Below, piece after piece: positions 36,172 to 45,048 of a stretch of 64,000 nt of DNA. Position numbers and translations under genes: made by a program. Origin of the DNA: Bradyrhizobium sp. CCBAU 51627 (GTDB lineage: Bacteria > Pseudomonadota > Alphaproteobacteria > Rhizobiales > Xanthobacteraceae); NCBI RefSeq assembly GCF_028128765.1, contig NZ_LBJG01000024.1, positions 806,001-870,000 of the forward strand. The letters run 5' to 3'. The first letter of the stretch is position 1. Each line of letters starts with the position of its first letter. A model generated the notes under the pieces. It was not told where the DNA came from. It did no database searches and saw only the letters and a list, made by a program, of their open reading frames with translations.

Positions 36172-36348
36172 CGTGGCGGTTTCATCTGGTCGATGACCGC
36201 AGTCGGAGTCTGCCTGCCAGGATCATGGTTCGGGGTGGCTTATTCATTGGTGAGTAGGGCGATATGCAGATTTTTGATTGTCCAGATTTCCGCCAGGCCT
36301 TTAGTCCTCTGACATGTTCTAGGGGACCGTCTCCCTCAGTGGCTTACA

Positions 36349-37152
36349 ATGGCTGACCTTCGCATTTTTTCATATCTGCCTAACCCAAGGGTTTGGAAGG
36401 CGACCATTGCGGGCAGATTCGCGGGAGTTGAAATCGAGATCAAAGGTGCTCCCGCCAACGAACTGAAGAGCTGGCTTTGGGATTACAATGCCGCCCCCGT
36501 GGCCTCCTACGAATGGCACGCGTACTCGCCGCTCGCTCGGACTGGCAGGGTAGGGCTGGCAGGAGAGCGCCTTTTCAAGACAGAAGCATTCATGGATGCC
36601 CACCCGTTCGGTAACGTTCCGGCTGCGTTCGCTCCCGGCGGAAAAATCGGCATCTTCGAATCGAACAGCATCATGCGAGCGGTGGCACGCCTCAGTAAGA
36701 CCGATTTCCCTCTCTATGGGCACGATGCTTACGAGACTTCCAGGATCGACAGCTTCCTGGATGTGAGTCTGATTTTTGCCCGGGACGCTCAGATCTACCT
36801 TCTCGCGCTGTCAGACGGGACGCTAGACGCGGCGATCCACACCCGAGCTCAAGAGGCGTTCGCAGTCTACGCCTCGGGACTTGAGCAAGCGCTCTCGCCC
36901 GCCCGCCAGGTGCTGGTCGGCAACAACATTTCCCTTGCCGATATCTGCTTCGCCACCGAGCTCGCGCTTTTCATGAATGAACATGCACGGGGGCGTCAGC
37001 TAGAGGACAAAGGCTTGAGCAAAATACTTCATCGTGGTGTCCGCGACGAGTACCCACGCATGATAAGTCATTTCGATCGTTTGCTAAGACACGAGCATTT
37101 CGCCGCGGACCTTGAGCCATACGTACATAAGCTGTCTGCAGCGGCAACCTGA
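36349..37152 (+). CDS. Glutathione S-transferase-like protein (EF1B-gamma-like layout)
   Basis: 267 residues, longer than most bacterial GSTs. The N-terminal thioredoxin-like domain starts 'LRIFSYLPNPRVWKATIAGR' and includes 'FGNVPAAFAPGGKIGIFESN' with the Glu-Ser that binds glutathione. The helical C-terminal domain has 'VLVGNNISLADICFATELAL'. The style recalls the GST domain of eukaryotic elongation factor 1B-gamma, which is also found in some bacteria. It is a fourth GST-fold gene in the window and stands alone between panC and pntAA. The substrate is unknown. Confidence 0.82.
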   Translation: MADLRIFSYLPNPRVWKATIAGRFAGVEIEIKGAPANELKSWLWDYNAAPVASYEWHAYSPLARTGRVGLAGERLFKTEAFMDAHPFGNVPAAFAPGGKIGIFESNSIMRAVARLSKTDFPLYGHDAYETSRIDSFLDVSLIFARDAQIYLLALSDGTLDAAIHTRAQEAFAVYASGLEQALSPARQVLVGNNISLADICFATELALFMNEHARGRQLEDKGLSKILHRGVRDEYPRMISHFDRLLRHEHFAADLEPYVHKLSAAAT

Positions 37153-37219
37153 TGCTGCGCCATGCGACTCGTTCGCTATGTCTTATGAAATCGTGTTCTA
37201 GGACGATACCGGAGACCTC

Positions 37220-38347
37220 ATGAAGATCGCCGTTGCCAAGGAAATCGATCCGTCGGAGCCGCGGGTCGCCGCTTCGCCTGATACGGTGAAGAAGTTCAAA
37301 GCGCTTGGCGCCGAGGTCGCCGTCGAGCCGAGCGCCGGTATCAAGTCGGGCCTGCCGGATTCCGAGTTCACCGCGGCGGGCGCCACCGTCAGTGCCGATG
37401 CGCTGAAAGACGCCGACATCGTCATCAAGGTGAAGCGCCCCGAGGCCTCGGAGCTTGCGCAGTACAAGCGCGGCGCGCTCGTGATCGCCATCATGGACCC
37501 CTACGGCAACGAGGCCGCTCTGAAGACGATGGCGGATTCCGGTATTGCGGCCTTCGCGATGGAGCTGATGCCGCGTATCACGCGTGCGCAAGTGATGGAC
37601 GTGCTGTCGTCGCAGGCAAACCTTGCGGGCTACCGCGCCGTCATTGAGGGCGCCGAGGCCTTCGGCCGCGCCTTCCCGATGATGATGACGGCGGCCGGCA
37701 CCGTGCCCGCCGCCAAGGTGTTCGTGATGGGCGTCGGCGTTGCCGGCCTCCAGGCGATCGCGACCGCGCGGCGCCTGGGCGCGGTCGTCACCGCGACCGA
37801 CGTGCGGCCTGCGACGAAAGAGCAGGTGGAATCGCTCGGCGCCAAGTTCCTCGCCGTCGAGGACGAGGAGTTCAAGAACGCGCAGACCGCCGGCGGCTAC
37901 GCCAAGGAGATGTCGAAAGAGTACCAGGCCAAGCAGGCCGCGCTCACCGCCGAGCACATCAAGAAGCAGGACATCGTGATCACGACGGCGTTGATCCCCG
38001 GACGTCCCGCGCCAAAGCTGGTGTCGGCCGAGATGGTCAAGTCGATGAAGCCGGGCTCGGTGCTGGTCGATCTCGCCGTCGAGCGCGGCGGCAATGTCGA
38101 GGGTGCGAAGGCCGGCGAGGTCGTCGATCTCGATGGCATCAAGATCGTCGGCTACACCAACGTCGCCGGCCGCGTCGCGGCTTCGGCGTCCAGCCTCTAC
38201 GCGCGCAACCTGTTCTCCTTCATCGAGACCATGGTCGACAAGAAAGAAAAGAAGCTCGCCGTGAACTGGGACGATGAGCTCGTCAAGGCCACCGCGCTGA
38301 CCAAGGACGGCGCCGTCGTCCACCCGAACTTCCAGCCGAAAGCGTAA
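37220..38347 (+). CDS. pntAA: NAD(P) transhydrogenase alpha subunit, NAD-binding part
   Basis: 375 residues: the soluble domain I. 'MKIAVAKEIDPSEPRVAASP', the RQD-type loop region 'SQANLAGYRAVIEGAEAFGR', 'VFVMGVGVAGLQAIATARRL' (NAD fold) and 'LVDLAVERGGN' are present. It binds NADH/NAD and passes hydride to NADPH driven by the proton gradient. As in other alphaproteobacteria the alpha subunit is split, with the membrane part encoded next. Codon use is markedly more GC-rich than in flanking genes, marking core genome. Confidence 0.95.
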   Translation: MKIAVAKEIDPSEPRVAASPDTVKKFKALGAEVAVEPSAGIKSGLPDSEFTAAGATVSADALKDADIVIKVKRPEASELAQYKRGALVIAIMDPYGNEAALKTMADSGIAAFAMELMPRITRAQVMDVLSSQANLAGYRAVIEGAEAFGRAFPMMMTAAGTVPAAKVFVMGVGVAGLQAIATARRLGAVVTATDVRPATKEQVESLGAKFLAVEDEEFKNAQTAGGYAKEMSKEYQAKQAALTAEHIKKQDIVITTALIPGRPAPKLVSAEMVKSMKPGSVLVDLAVERGGNVEGAKAGEVVDLDGIKIVGYTNVAGRVAASASSLYARNLFSFIETMVDKKEKKLAVNWDDELVKATALTKDGAVVHPNFQPKA

Positions 38348-38357
38348 GGAGAGAGCC

Positions 38358-38675
38358 ATGGAGCATGTTGCACAGGTCGTCGATCCCTTCATCTTCCGGC
38401 TTTCGATTTTCGTGCTGGCCGTCTTCGTCGGCTATTTCGTGGTGTGGTCGGTGACCCCGGCGCTGCATACGCCGCTGATGTCGGTCACCAACGCGATCTC
38501 CTCGGTGATCGTGGTCGGCGCGCTGCTCGCCGGCGGCGTCGCGAACGTGTCGAGCGGCTCAGGTTGGGCGCGCGCCTTCGGCTTCGTCGCGCTGATCTTT
38601 GCCTGCATCAACATCTTCGGGGGCTTCCTTGTCACCCAGCGCATGCTGGCGATGTACAAGAAGAAGTCGAAGTAA
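38358..38675 (+). CDS. pntAB: NAD(P) transhydrogenase alpha subunit, membrane part
   Basis: 105 residues with about three to four hydrophobic helices ('VDPFIFRLSIFVLAVFVGYF', 'MSVTNAISSVIVVGALLAGG'). This is the separate transmembrane portion of the alpha subunit in the three-subunit form. It starts ten bases behind pntAA with GGAGAG upstream and precedes pntB by 38 bases. Confidence 0.94.
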   Translation: MEHVAQVVDPFIFRLSIFVLAVFVGYFVVWSVTPALHTPLMSVTNAISSVIVVGALLAGGVANVSSGSGWARAFGFVALIFACINIFGGFLVTQRMLAMYKKKSK

Positions 38676-38713
38676 GCGGCACCTCGGGGTGAAGAGGCGA
38701 ATGGGGACCTGAG

Positions 38714-40111
38714 ATGAACGCCAATCTGTCTGCATTGTTGTATCTCGTGGCGGGTGTGCTGTTCATCCTGTCGCTGCGGGGATTGTCGAGCCCCGCCACC
38801 TCGCGCCGGGGCAATCTGCTCGGCATGATCGGTATGGCGATCGCGGTCGCCACGACGCTTGCCAACCATCCGCCGGCCGACGGCCTGGCCTGGCTGCTCG
38901 TGATCGTCGGCATCGGCATCGGTGCCGCGATCGGCGCGGTCATCGCCCGGCGCGTGCCGATGACGTCGATGCCGGAGCTGGTCGCGGCCTTCCACTCGCT
39001 GGTCGGCATGGCCGCGGTGCTGGTCGCCGCCGGTGCGTTCTATGCGCCCGAGGCCTTCGACATCGGCACTCCCGGCAACATCCACACCCAGAGCCTGGTC
39101 GAGATGTCGCTCGGCGTCGCCATCGGCGCGCTGACCTTCACCGGCTCGGTGATCGCGTTCCTGAAGCTGTCGGCGCGCATGAGCGGCGCGCCGATCATCC
39201 TGCCGGCGCGGCACCTCATCAACATCGCGCTGGCCGTTGCGCTCGTGGTCTGCATCATCGGTCTGGTCATGACCGGCAGCGCGGTGTTCTTCTGGCTGAA
39301 CGTCATCCTGGCGCTCGCGCTCGGCGTGCTCATGATCATCCCGATCGGCGGCGCCGACATGCCGGTCGTGATCTCGATGCTGAACTCCTATTCGGGGTGG
39401 GCCGCGGCCGGCATCGGCTTCACGCTCGGCAACTCCGCGCTGATCATCACCGGCGCGCTGGTGGGCTCGTCGGGTGCGATCCTGTCCTACATCATGTGCC
39501 ACGCGATGAACCGGTCCTTCATCTCGGTCATCCTCGGCGGCTTTGGCGGCGAGACCGCGGCCGCCGGCGCGGCGACCGGCGAGCAGAAGCCCGCCAAGCT
39601 CGGCTCGGCGGACGATGCCGCCTTCATCATGAAGAACGCCTCCAAGGTCATCATCGTGCCGGGCTACGGCATGGCGGTGGCGCAGGCCCAGCACGCGCTG
39701 CGCGAGATGGCCGACATCCTGAAGAAGGAAGACGTCGAGGTGAAATACGCGATCCACCCGGTCGCAGGCCGCATGCCCGGCCACATGAACGTGCTCTTGG
39801 CCGAGGCCAACGTGCCCTATGACGAGGTGTTCGAGCTCGAGGACATCAACTCCGAATTCGCGCAGGCCGACATCGCCTTCGTGATCGGCGCCAACGACGT
39901 CACCAACCCTGCCGCCGAAGAGGACAAGACCTCGCCGATCTACGGCATGCCGGTGCTGCAGGTCTGGAAGGCGGGCACGGTGATGTTCATCAAGCGCTCG
40001 CTCGCCTCCGGTTACGCCGGTATCGACAATCCCTTGTTCTACCGCGACAACACCATGATGCTGCTCGGCGACGCCAAGAAGGTCACCGAGAACATCGTCA
40101 AGGCGATGTAA
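38714..40111 (+). CDS. pntB: NAD(P) transhydrogenase beta subunit
   Basis: 465 residues. The first part is membrane domain II with about nine helices ('MTSMPELVAAFHSLVGMAAV', 'YSGWAAAGIGFTLGNSALII'). The C-terminal domain III binds NADP(H): 'VIIVPGYGMAVAQAQHALRE', 'HPVAGRMPGHMNVLLAEANV' and 'VIGANDVTNPAAEEDKTSPI'. With PntAA and PntAB it makes NADPH using the proton gradient, useful for oxygenase-based catabolism. One sampled 60-base stretch (39541-39600) has 47 G/C, far above neighbours. Confidence 0.95.
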   Translation: MNANLSALLYLVAGVLFILSLRGLSSPATSRRGNLLGMIGMAIAVATTLANHPPADGLAWLLVIVGIGIGAAIGAVIARRVPMTSMPELVAAFHSLVGMAAVLVAAGAFYAPEAFDIGTPGNIHTQSLVEMSLGVAIGALTFTGSVIAFLKLSARMSGAPIILPARHLINIALAVALVVCIIGLVMTGSAVFFWLNVILALALGVLMIIPIGGADMPVVISMLNSYSGWAAAGIGFTLGNSALIITGALVGSSGAILSYIMCHAMNRSFISVILGGFGGETAAAGAATGEQKPAKLGSADDAAFIMKNASKVIIVPGYGMAVAQAQHALREMADILKKEDVEVKYAIHPVAGRMPGHMNVLLAEANVPYDEVFELEDINSEFAQADIAFVIGANDVTNPAAEEDKTSPIYGMPVLQVWKAGTVMFIKRSLASGYAGIDNPLFYRDNTMMLLGDAKKVTENIVKAM

Positions 40112-40172
40112 AGCCATTGGCCCGGAAGGCGTCCCAGCCGAGAGCGAGCTTTGACCGAAGGGCCTCCGAAGA

Positions 40173-40991
40173 CTAACGTCCAGAAAAGATCGGGGGGCGC
40201 TTTTCGATAAAGGCGCGAACGGCTTCCTTGTGGTCGGCTGTTTGACTGGCGCTGACCAGGTTGGCTGCTTCGTGATCGAGTGAATCCAACAGAGTCGCTG
40301 TCATCGCATGATCGAGATTGTCCTTGATGCAGGCAAGCGAAAATGCCGGACCATTCGCGAGCTGCTTGGCAAGCGAGAAGGCGACATCCTGTAACTCGCC
40401 GTCCTCAACTACTCGATTAATGAGCCCGAGTGCTTCGCATCGTCGCGCGTCGATCCGCTCGGATAGAAACATCAGCTCTCTCGCGCGCGAGGTGCCCACG
40501 AGACGCGTCAATAGCCACGAGATGCCATAGTCCCCGGTCAAGCCGATGCGAGCATATCCCGTGACCATGCTCGCGGATGCGGTAGCTATCCGTATGTCGC
40601 AAGCGAGCGCAATGGACATTCCGGCTCCCGCTGCCACACCAGGCAAAGCGGCAATAGTGGGCTTCCGAAGCGCAGTAAGCGTCCCCGTGAGGGTACGCTG
40701 TTTTGTCCGCAGGTCAGCGAGCCGCTCATCGAACGTCAACTGCGCCTTGTTAGACCCATCACCCATTCCTTTTACATCGCCACCGGCGCAAAAGGCGCGT
40801 CCTGTCCCGGTGATCAGGAGCGCGCCGACATCGGCGTCCTCGCCGCATTGCTTGATCATTCGTCGCAATGCCGGCGTGAGCTTGTCCGAAAGCGCATTTC
40901 TTGCGTCGGGCCGATTCAACGTTATGACTGCCACTTTATCTTCGATTTCGCAAAGCAGCTCCGTGGTCCCGGTGTCGACGGACTTCCTCAT
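40173..40991 (-). CDS. Enoyl-CoA hydratase/isomerase (PaaG-like crotonase)
   Basis: About 272 residues from ATG 40991, with GGAG nine bases upstream; ATG 41009 is the alternative. Crotonase motifs: 'VAVITLNRPDARNALSDKLT', 'ITGTGRAFCAGGDVKGMG', 'GVAAGAGMSIALACDIRIAT' and 'ARIGLTGDYGISWLLTRLVG'. The usual catalytic Glu of hydratases is not at the expected place in the last motif (GDYG), which is more like isomerase-type members. It is divergent from a LysR gene that probably regulates it and converges on pntB. Confidence 0.85.
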   Translation of the reverse strand: MRKSVDTGTTELLCEIEDKVAVITLNRPDARNALSDKLTPALRRMIKQCGEDADVGALLITGTGRAFCAGGDVKGMGDGSNKAQLTFDERLADLRTKQRTLTGTLTALRKPTIAALPGVAAGAGMSIALACDIRIATASASMVTGYARIGLTGDYGISWLLTRLVGTSRARELMFLSERIDARRCEALGLINRVVEDGELQDVAFSLAKQLANGPAFSLACIKDNLDHAMTATLLDSLDHEAANLVSASQTADHKEAVRAFIEKRPPIFSGR

Positions 40992-41154
40992 GAGATAGCT
41001 CTCCAGCATTCGAAGGGATTCGCCTTCCGTATTCTCCCTACCGGCAGGACAACTCTTATTTTCATCGCCCCCCGGCATAAAAATGAATCGTGGTTCAGAT
41101 ACTTCCGTGGCGTCTGTTGCCTTTTCGTGTGCAAATCCGAGCTTGACGTTCTGT

Positions 41155-41168
41155 ATGATAACTATCAT
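41155..41168. promoter_or_regulatory. Palindrome between divergent crotonase and LysR genes
   Basis: ATGATA AC TATCAT is a perfect 6+2+6 palindrome, 65 bases upstream of the LysR start and about 165 bases upstream of the crotonase start. TTGACG at 41143-41148 lies just before it. It fits a LysR autoregulatory site. Confidence 0.45.
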
Positions 41169-41232
41169 GCTGATTAAAAGATGACGAGCATCATTTTTCG
41201 TCCGCTCGAAGGCTGCGCGTTTGGGGGTGGAA

Positions 41233-42294
41233 ATGACTGCGGAGGGTCTGACGAACGTCAAGCGCGCCCGGAGCGAGGGCTGCATCGAGACTGGAGTGCG
41301 CGATCTCCCGCACGAGCAAGCCGCGGCAAGCCCGCAAAGGTCTCGATTGGCGGAAACAAATTGGGATCTCTTCAGGCTCTTCTTTTCGGTGGCGCAGAGC
41401 GGAAGCGTCAACAGGGCGGCGCGGGCATTGGGAATGAGCCAGCCGACCCTTAGTCGACGACTAAAGGAGCTGGAACGCAATGTAGGAGCGCCCCTGTTCT
41501 TTCGGGTGTCATCCGGCGTGAAGTTGACCCAAGAGGGAGAGGAGCTTCATCGTTCGGCCGAAGAGATGGTTCGCTCGTTTGAGGCGTTTCACAGGGATTT
41601 GTCTCTCCGAGTCGGTGATAGATCCACTGCAGTGAAGATCTCCGCGACCGAGGGATTGACCAAGCACTGGCTGTTGCCTCGCGTAAAAAAGTTGCGCGCG
41701 TTGAACGCTCAGATCCGACTTGAGATCAATTCGACCGTCGAACAACAGAACTTGGCAGCCAGCGATCTCGACCTGGTCATACGGATAGGTCACCCGGGTG
41801 ACAATGAGCTCGTCGGTCGACGCGTCGGAACGATTGCTTTTGGTTTGTTCGCTTCCGCTGGATACGTGGAAGAGCACGGTGCACCGAAGACCTTAGATGA
41901 CCTAGTTGATCACGACTTGATTGGAAGGCCCGTTGATTATGTAGAAGCACATAGGGCGCGCACTGGACCTATCAAGCTGCTGAATGCCTTCAATGCAGCA
42001 CAGAATGCTCGCAACACGTTGAATTTGATGCCGGTCGCCAATCACTTCGCTGCTACAGCAGAAGGGCTCGGTTTGGCGTTCCTGCCGATCCCTTTTGCGG
42101 TGGCGGAAGGACTGGTGCGTGTGCTCCCTGAAGAGACCGCGATTCTGGACCTATGGCTGTTGCGTCGCCGAGAAACGGATCTTCGAAGAATGACGAGGCA
42201 GGTGTGGCGGTTCCTGGAGACGGAATTCGCGAATACAAAATCCTGGTTTGCAGCTCACAAAACCACTCAGAAGCGTCTTCACCAAGTTGCTTGA
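41233..42294 (+). CDS. LysR-family transcriptional regulator
   Basis: 353 residues from ATG 41233 (GGGGGTGG upstream). A 35-residue N-terminal extension precedes the helix-turn-helix 'WDLFRLFFSVAQSGSVNRAA', 'GMSQPTLSRRLKELERNVGA'. The substrate domain includes 'LLPRVKKLRALNAQIRLEIN'. It is divergent from the crotonase gene at 40991 and converges with the SDR at 42407. The sampled composition is much less GC-rich than pntB (31 of 60 at 42001-42060), suggesting acquisition. Confidence 0.88.
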   Translation: MTAEGLTNVKRARSEGCIETGVRDLPHEQAAASPQRSRLAETNWDLFRLFFSVAQSGSVNRAARALGMSQPTLSRRLKELERNVGAPLFFRVSSGVKLTQEGEELHRSAEEMVRSFEAFHRDLSLRVGDRSTAVKISATEGLTKHWLLPRVKKLRALNAQIRLEINSTVEQQNLAASDLDLVIRIGHPGDNELVGRRVGTIAFGLFASAGYVEEHGAPKTLDDLVDHDLIGRPVDYVEAHRARTGPIKLLNAFNAAQNARNTLNLMPVANHFAATAEGLGLAFLPIPFAVAEGLVRVLPEETAILDLWLLRRRETDLRRMTRQVWRFLETEFANTKSWFAAHKTTQKRLHQVA

Positions 42295-42406
42295 ACGCGC
42301 TCTGAGCACTCGATAGGAAGAGGTCGTGACGTGCCTGCAGACCTCGGCGAACGGTCGTGGCAGTCACGGGCAAGTTCGTCTGGAGCGCTTCCTGGTTTGA
42401 TTATCG

Positions 42407-43117
42407 TTACCAGACCTCGCCGAAGGGCCGCAATTCGACGAGGAATGACCAGGTCGACCGATCCTGATGGGCCACACGGAACATTTCCTCCGCTATCGCA
42501 GCGGGCTTCGCAAAGAAATCGTCCGGCTTATCGGCTGCCAAAATCGGACGGGTGCGGGGAGTGTCGATTGCTGCGTCGATCATGAAGTAGGCTACATGAA
42601 TTCCCTTCGGCCCGAATTCGCGCGCCATGGATTCAGCCAAAATACGTTGAGCCGCTTTGGTCGAAGCGAAGAAACCCCAGTTGACCTTTCCACGGAAGGC
42701 CGAGGTGTTGCCCGTTACTAAGATCGCACCCTTCCCGGCTCGTAGCATCTCAGGAATTGTTTCGCGGGAGAGATGGAGTAGCGCAGTGGTATTGACGCGG
42801 AAATTTCTCTCCAGATCTTCGGGGTCCATGGACAAGATGCTCCCCCTCGTCGCACGTAAAGCATTGTGAACTACGACTTCCGGGGCGCCCATCTCCGTCT
42901 TGATGAGTGCGATGGTTTCGGCCAAGGCCTCAAGGTTACCGACATCGCAGGGATAAGCGCGCGCACCATCGTACTTCGCTGCCAGAGTGCGGAGGTTCTC
43001 CGCATTTCGGGCGATCATCGCGACCCTGTAGCCCCCCTCGCTGAAGCGCCTGGCGATCTCGGCGCCGGTGCCGTGCTCGGGTCCAACTCCGGTGACGAGA
43101 CAGACTGCATTGCTCAT
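42407..43117 (-). CDS. Atypical SDR oxidoreductase with Tyr replaced by Phe
   Basis: 236 residues. 'VCLVTGVGPEHGTGAEIARR' is the cofactor motif. The active-site segment 'GFFASTKAAQRILAESMARE' has Phe at the Tyr position of YxxxK. It ends 'VELRPFGEVW', the tail shared by the SDRs at 4402, 12224 and 22334 and most like the one at 22334. It follows a GST gene by nine bases on the same strand, the third SDR/thioredoxin-fold pair. Confidence 0.86.
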   Translation of the reverse strand: MSNAVCLVTGVGPEHGTGAEIARRFSEGGYRVAMIARNAENLRTLAAKYDGARAYPCDVGNLEALAETIALIKTEMGAPEVVVHNALRATRGSILSMDPEDLERNFRVNTTALLHLSRETIPEMLRAGKGAILVTGNTSAFRGKVNWGFFASTKAAQRILAESMAREFGPKGIHVAYFMIDAAIDTPRTRPILAADKPDDFFAKPAAIAEEMFRVAHQDRSTWSFLVELRPFGEVW

Positions 43118-43126
43118 ATGAGCCTC

Positions 43127-43759
43127 CTAGAGCCGAAAGGAAGGGCGGGCAGACACCTTGGCGAACCACGCGGCCACGGACGGATACCGGTCGCCGATGT
43201 CCATCTTCAGCGTGGCGGCCGATCGTATCGCGAAGAACCCGGTGATGTCGGCGATACTGAAATTAGGGCCAGCGACGAATTCGTTCTTGGCCATATGCGG
43301 CTCCGCGCGGTCGAGAAAAATTTCCATCATTTCGCGTCCACGGGTCACCAGTTCAGGCAGCTGCGGCAGATCGTTGCGCGTGCCAGGCACCACTCTGTCA
43401 GCGAACATGGGCATGGAATTGCGTATCGCGTGCAGTGTCGGGACAAAGCCGTCGAGCTCGAAGCGCCGTAGCCACATGTCGACCACCGCACGTTCGGTGG
43501 CCGTGCGCCCAAACAGCGACGGGTGCGGGTGGAGTTCTTCGAGGTAGCGGCAAATCGACACGGATTCCGCGATGACCGTGCCGTCGTCCAACTGCAAGAA
43601 CGGGACGCAGTGAAATGGGTTCATCTCCGTGAGGGCAGGGGTGAATTGCGCGCCTTCCCGGACGTTCAACTGTTCGGTCGGAAGTTCAATGCCTTTTTCG
43701 GCCAGAAAGACCCGGACGCGTTGAGCACTCGTCGCTGGTCCGAAATCGTAGAGCTTCAT
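43127..43759 (-). CDS. Glutathione S-transferase
   Basis: 210 residues. 'MKLYDFGPATSAQRVRVFLA' begins the thioredoxin-like domain, with the catalytic Ser likely in PATS. 'NPFHCVPFLQLDDGTVIAES' holds the cis-Pro and glutathione-binding ES. The helical domain has 'FVAGPNFSIADITGFFAIRS'. It is upstream of, and surely co-transcribed with, the atypical SDR. A TetR gene is upstream in the same direction, separated by a perfect palindrome that may be its operator. Confidence 0.9.
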   Translation of the reverse strand: MKLYDFGPATSAQRVRVFLAEKGIELPTEQLNVREGAQFTPALTEMNPFHCVPFLQLDDGTVIAESVSICRYLEELHPHPSLFGRTATERAVVDMWLRRFELDGFVPTLHAIRNSMPMFADRVVPGTRNDLPQLPELVTRGREMMEIFLDRAEPHMAKNEFVAGPNFSIADITGFFAIRSAATLKMDIGDRYPSVAAWFAKVSARPSFRL

Positions 43760-43884
43760 TTTTCGTTTCTCTCCGTCTCAGGTCGCGGCGAGTCGCGAGC
43801 CGGCGGCTCGGTCAGGATAATTCGGTTTCGATGGCAGCGCGCTCACCTGTGGATAAGGACCGTGCTCCAGTATTAGGCCGATTT

Positions 43885-43898
43885 CCCGAACGTTCGGG
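43885..43898. promoter_or_regulatory. Perfect 14-bp palindrome upstream of the GST-SDR pair
   Basis: CCCGAACGTTCGGG lies two bases beyond the tetR stop and about 125 bases upstream of the GST start. It fits a TetR-type operator for the GST-SDR genes. Because TTTT follows on the + strand it might also act as a weak hairpin. Confidence 0.4.
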
Positions 43899-43900
43899 TT

Positions 43901-44500
43901 TTACCGAGCCCTATCATCCGTCCTCTGCCCGCGACATTCTACGAGATCGAGAATGCTTCGTTGCGCCGCGCGCAGTATCTTATCAGACATCGAAAGGTCT
44001 CTCGCGACCCGCGCGAGAGCGACCGCTCCGACCATCGTGCACACGATAGCAATGGCCGATTCGTCGGGATGATCATCTTCCAGCAAGTCGGCCACATTAT
44101 CGAAGTAGTTCGAAAGATAGTCCGTCATGACCTCACGGGTCTTTCGGTCGCTTCGCGCGACATCGCCCGCCAAGGCTGCCACCGCACATCCCACGCTCGG
44201 GTCGTCCCGATGTGCCTTACTGAGATAAGTGTTCAGCAGTGTCTTAAGCGTCCGCGGTCCGCTCGTGCCTCCCAAGCGCACAGATTCCGGACCGCCCTCC
44301 GAGAGAGCTTTCGCCAAAGCCTCTGAGATCAACTGATCGCGCGAGTCAAAATGACCGTAGAACCCGCCGTGGGTCAACTTGGCGGACTTCATAAGTTCGG
44401 CGATGCTGAGGCCATCCAGTCCCAGCTCGCGGATTTGGACTGCCGCTGCATCCAGTATTCGCTGCCGGCTTTTTGCCTTGTCCGCTTGGGAATAACCCAT
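43901..44500 (-). CDS. TetR-family transcriptional regulator
   Basis: 199 residues. 'SRQRILDAAAVQIRELGLDG' and 'LSIAELMKSAKLTHGGFYGH', 'FDSRDQLISEALAKAL' form the DNA-binding domain, of the NemR/AcrR-like 'LTHGGFYGHF' type. The C-terminal region includes 'DPSVGCAVAALAGDVARSDR', as in regulators sensing electrophiles or quinones. It reads toward the GST-SDR pair and is the likely repressor of it, which would fit a glutathione-linked detoxification or catabolic role. Confidence 0.88.
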   Translation of the reverse strand: MGYSQADKAKSRQRILDAAAVQIRELGLDGLSIAELMKSAKLTHGGFYGHFDSRDQLISEALAKALSEGGPESVRLGGTSGPRTLKTLLNTYLSKAHRDDPSVGCAVAALAGDVARSDRKTREVMTDYLSNYFDNVADLLEDDHPDESAIAIVCTMVGAVALARVARDLSMSDKILRAAQRSILDLVECRGQRTDDRAR

Positions 44501-45048
44501 CTAGTCGGCTCCAGTCCAAATATCACCGAGGATCTGCATATCAAGGTCTTCGCACGACATCCAATATCCAATCACTAGGTGTCCCTTCGAGCCTTTCCGC
44601 AATTCGGTGAGACGGTTCTTTGCTACTTAGCGGAGGTGATGGGACGTGGATGACAAAAATCGCGTTGTTTCAACAGTTTCGCTCGCTCCCTGTCATGAAT
44701 AAATTGGGTTAGTATGATCAAATTCAACCATGCCGCTTGCGGGCTATTCATGGCTGAAGCGTCCTTAGTCCGTTTTGGAGATGTGTCCAGTTCGACGAAG
44801 GAAGACCGCCCGCTATGAGCGGCGTGTTCTCGCCCTGCGGGTGGAGGATTCGCTCCGCAGCCTTGGTCGGCGCAATCGCGAAGATAAGGCGCTCTCCTCG
44901 AGCCGAGATGGGTCCAGTCGCCCCACCTTCATCTCGGCAACATCTAGAGCCGCTGGGGATGTGTATCTGGGGCGACCGGTTAGTAAGTAAGTCTATGTCG
45001 ATCTCGCGACACAAAATCCGGCGTGCCTCAAGGCTCGAAAATCTGCCG
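44501..45048. other. Spacer without a supportable gene
   Basis: 548 bases between the tetR start and the moxR end. No open frame here has convincing codon use or a family match. On the minus strand near 44855-44895 a short stretch reads 'FAIAPTKAAERIL', echoing the 'FAPSKAAERIL' of the SDR at 22334, but neither side continues the similarity. The tetR promoter should lie at the left end. Confidence 0.4.

Noticed and set aside
36971..38392. 473-codon open frame antisense to pntAA
   Set aside because: Shadow of a GC-rich core gene; low-complexity composition and no start signal.
38432..40117. 561-codon open frame antisense to pntAB and pntB
   Set aside because: Very His-, Arg- and Asp-rich product that mirrors high-GC third positions of pntB; no family likeness.
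44855..44895. 'APTKAAERIL' on the minus strand, like the SDR at 22334
   Set aside because: Only about ten residues match and no further SDR sequence flanks it; possibly a tiny relic, possibly chance.
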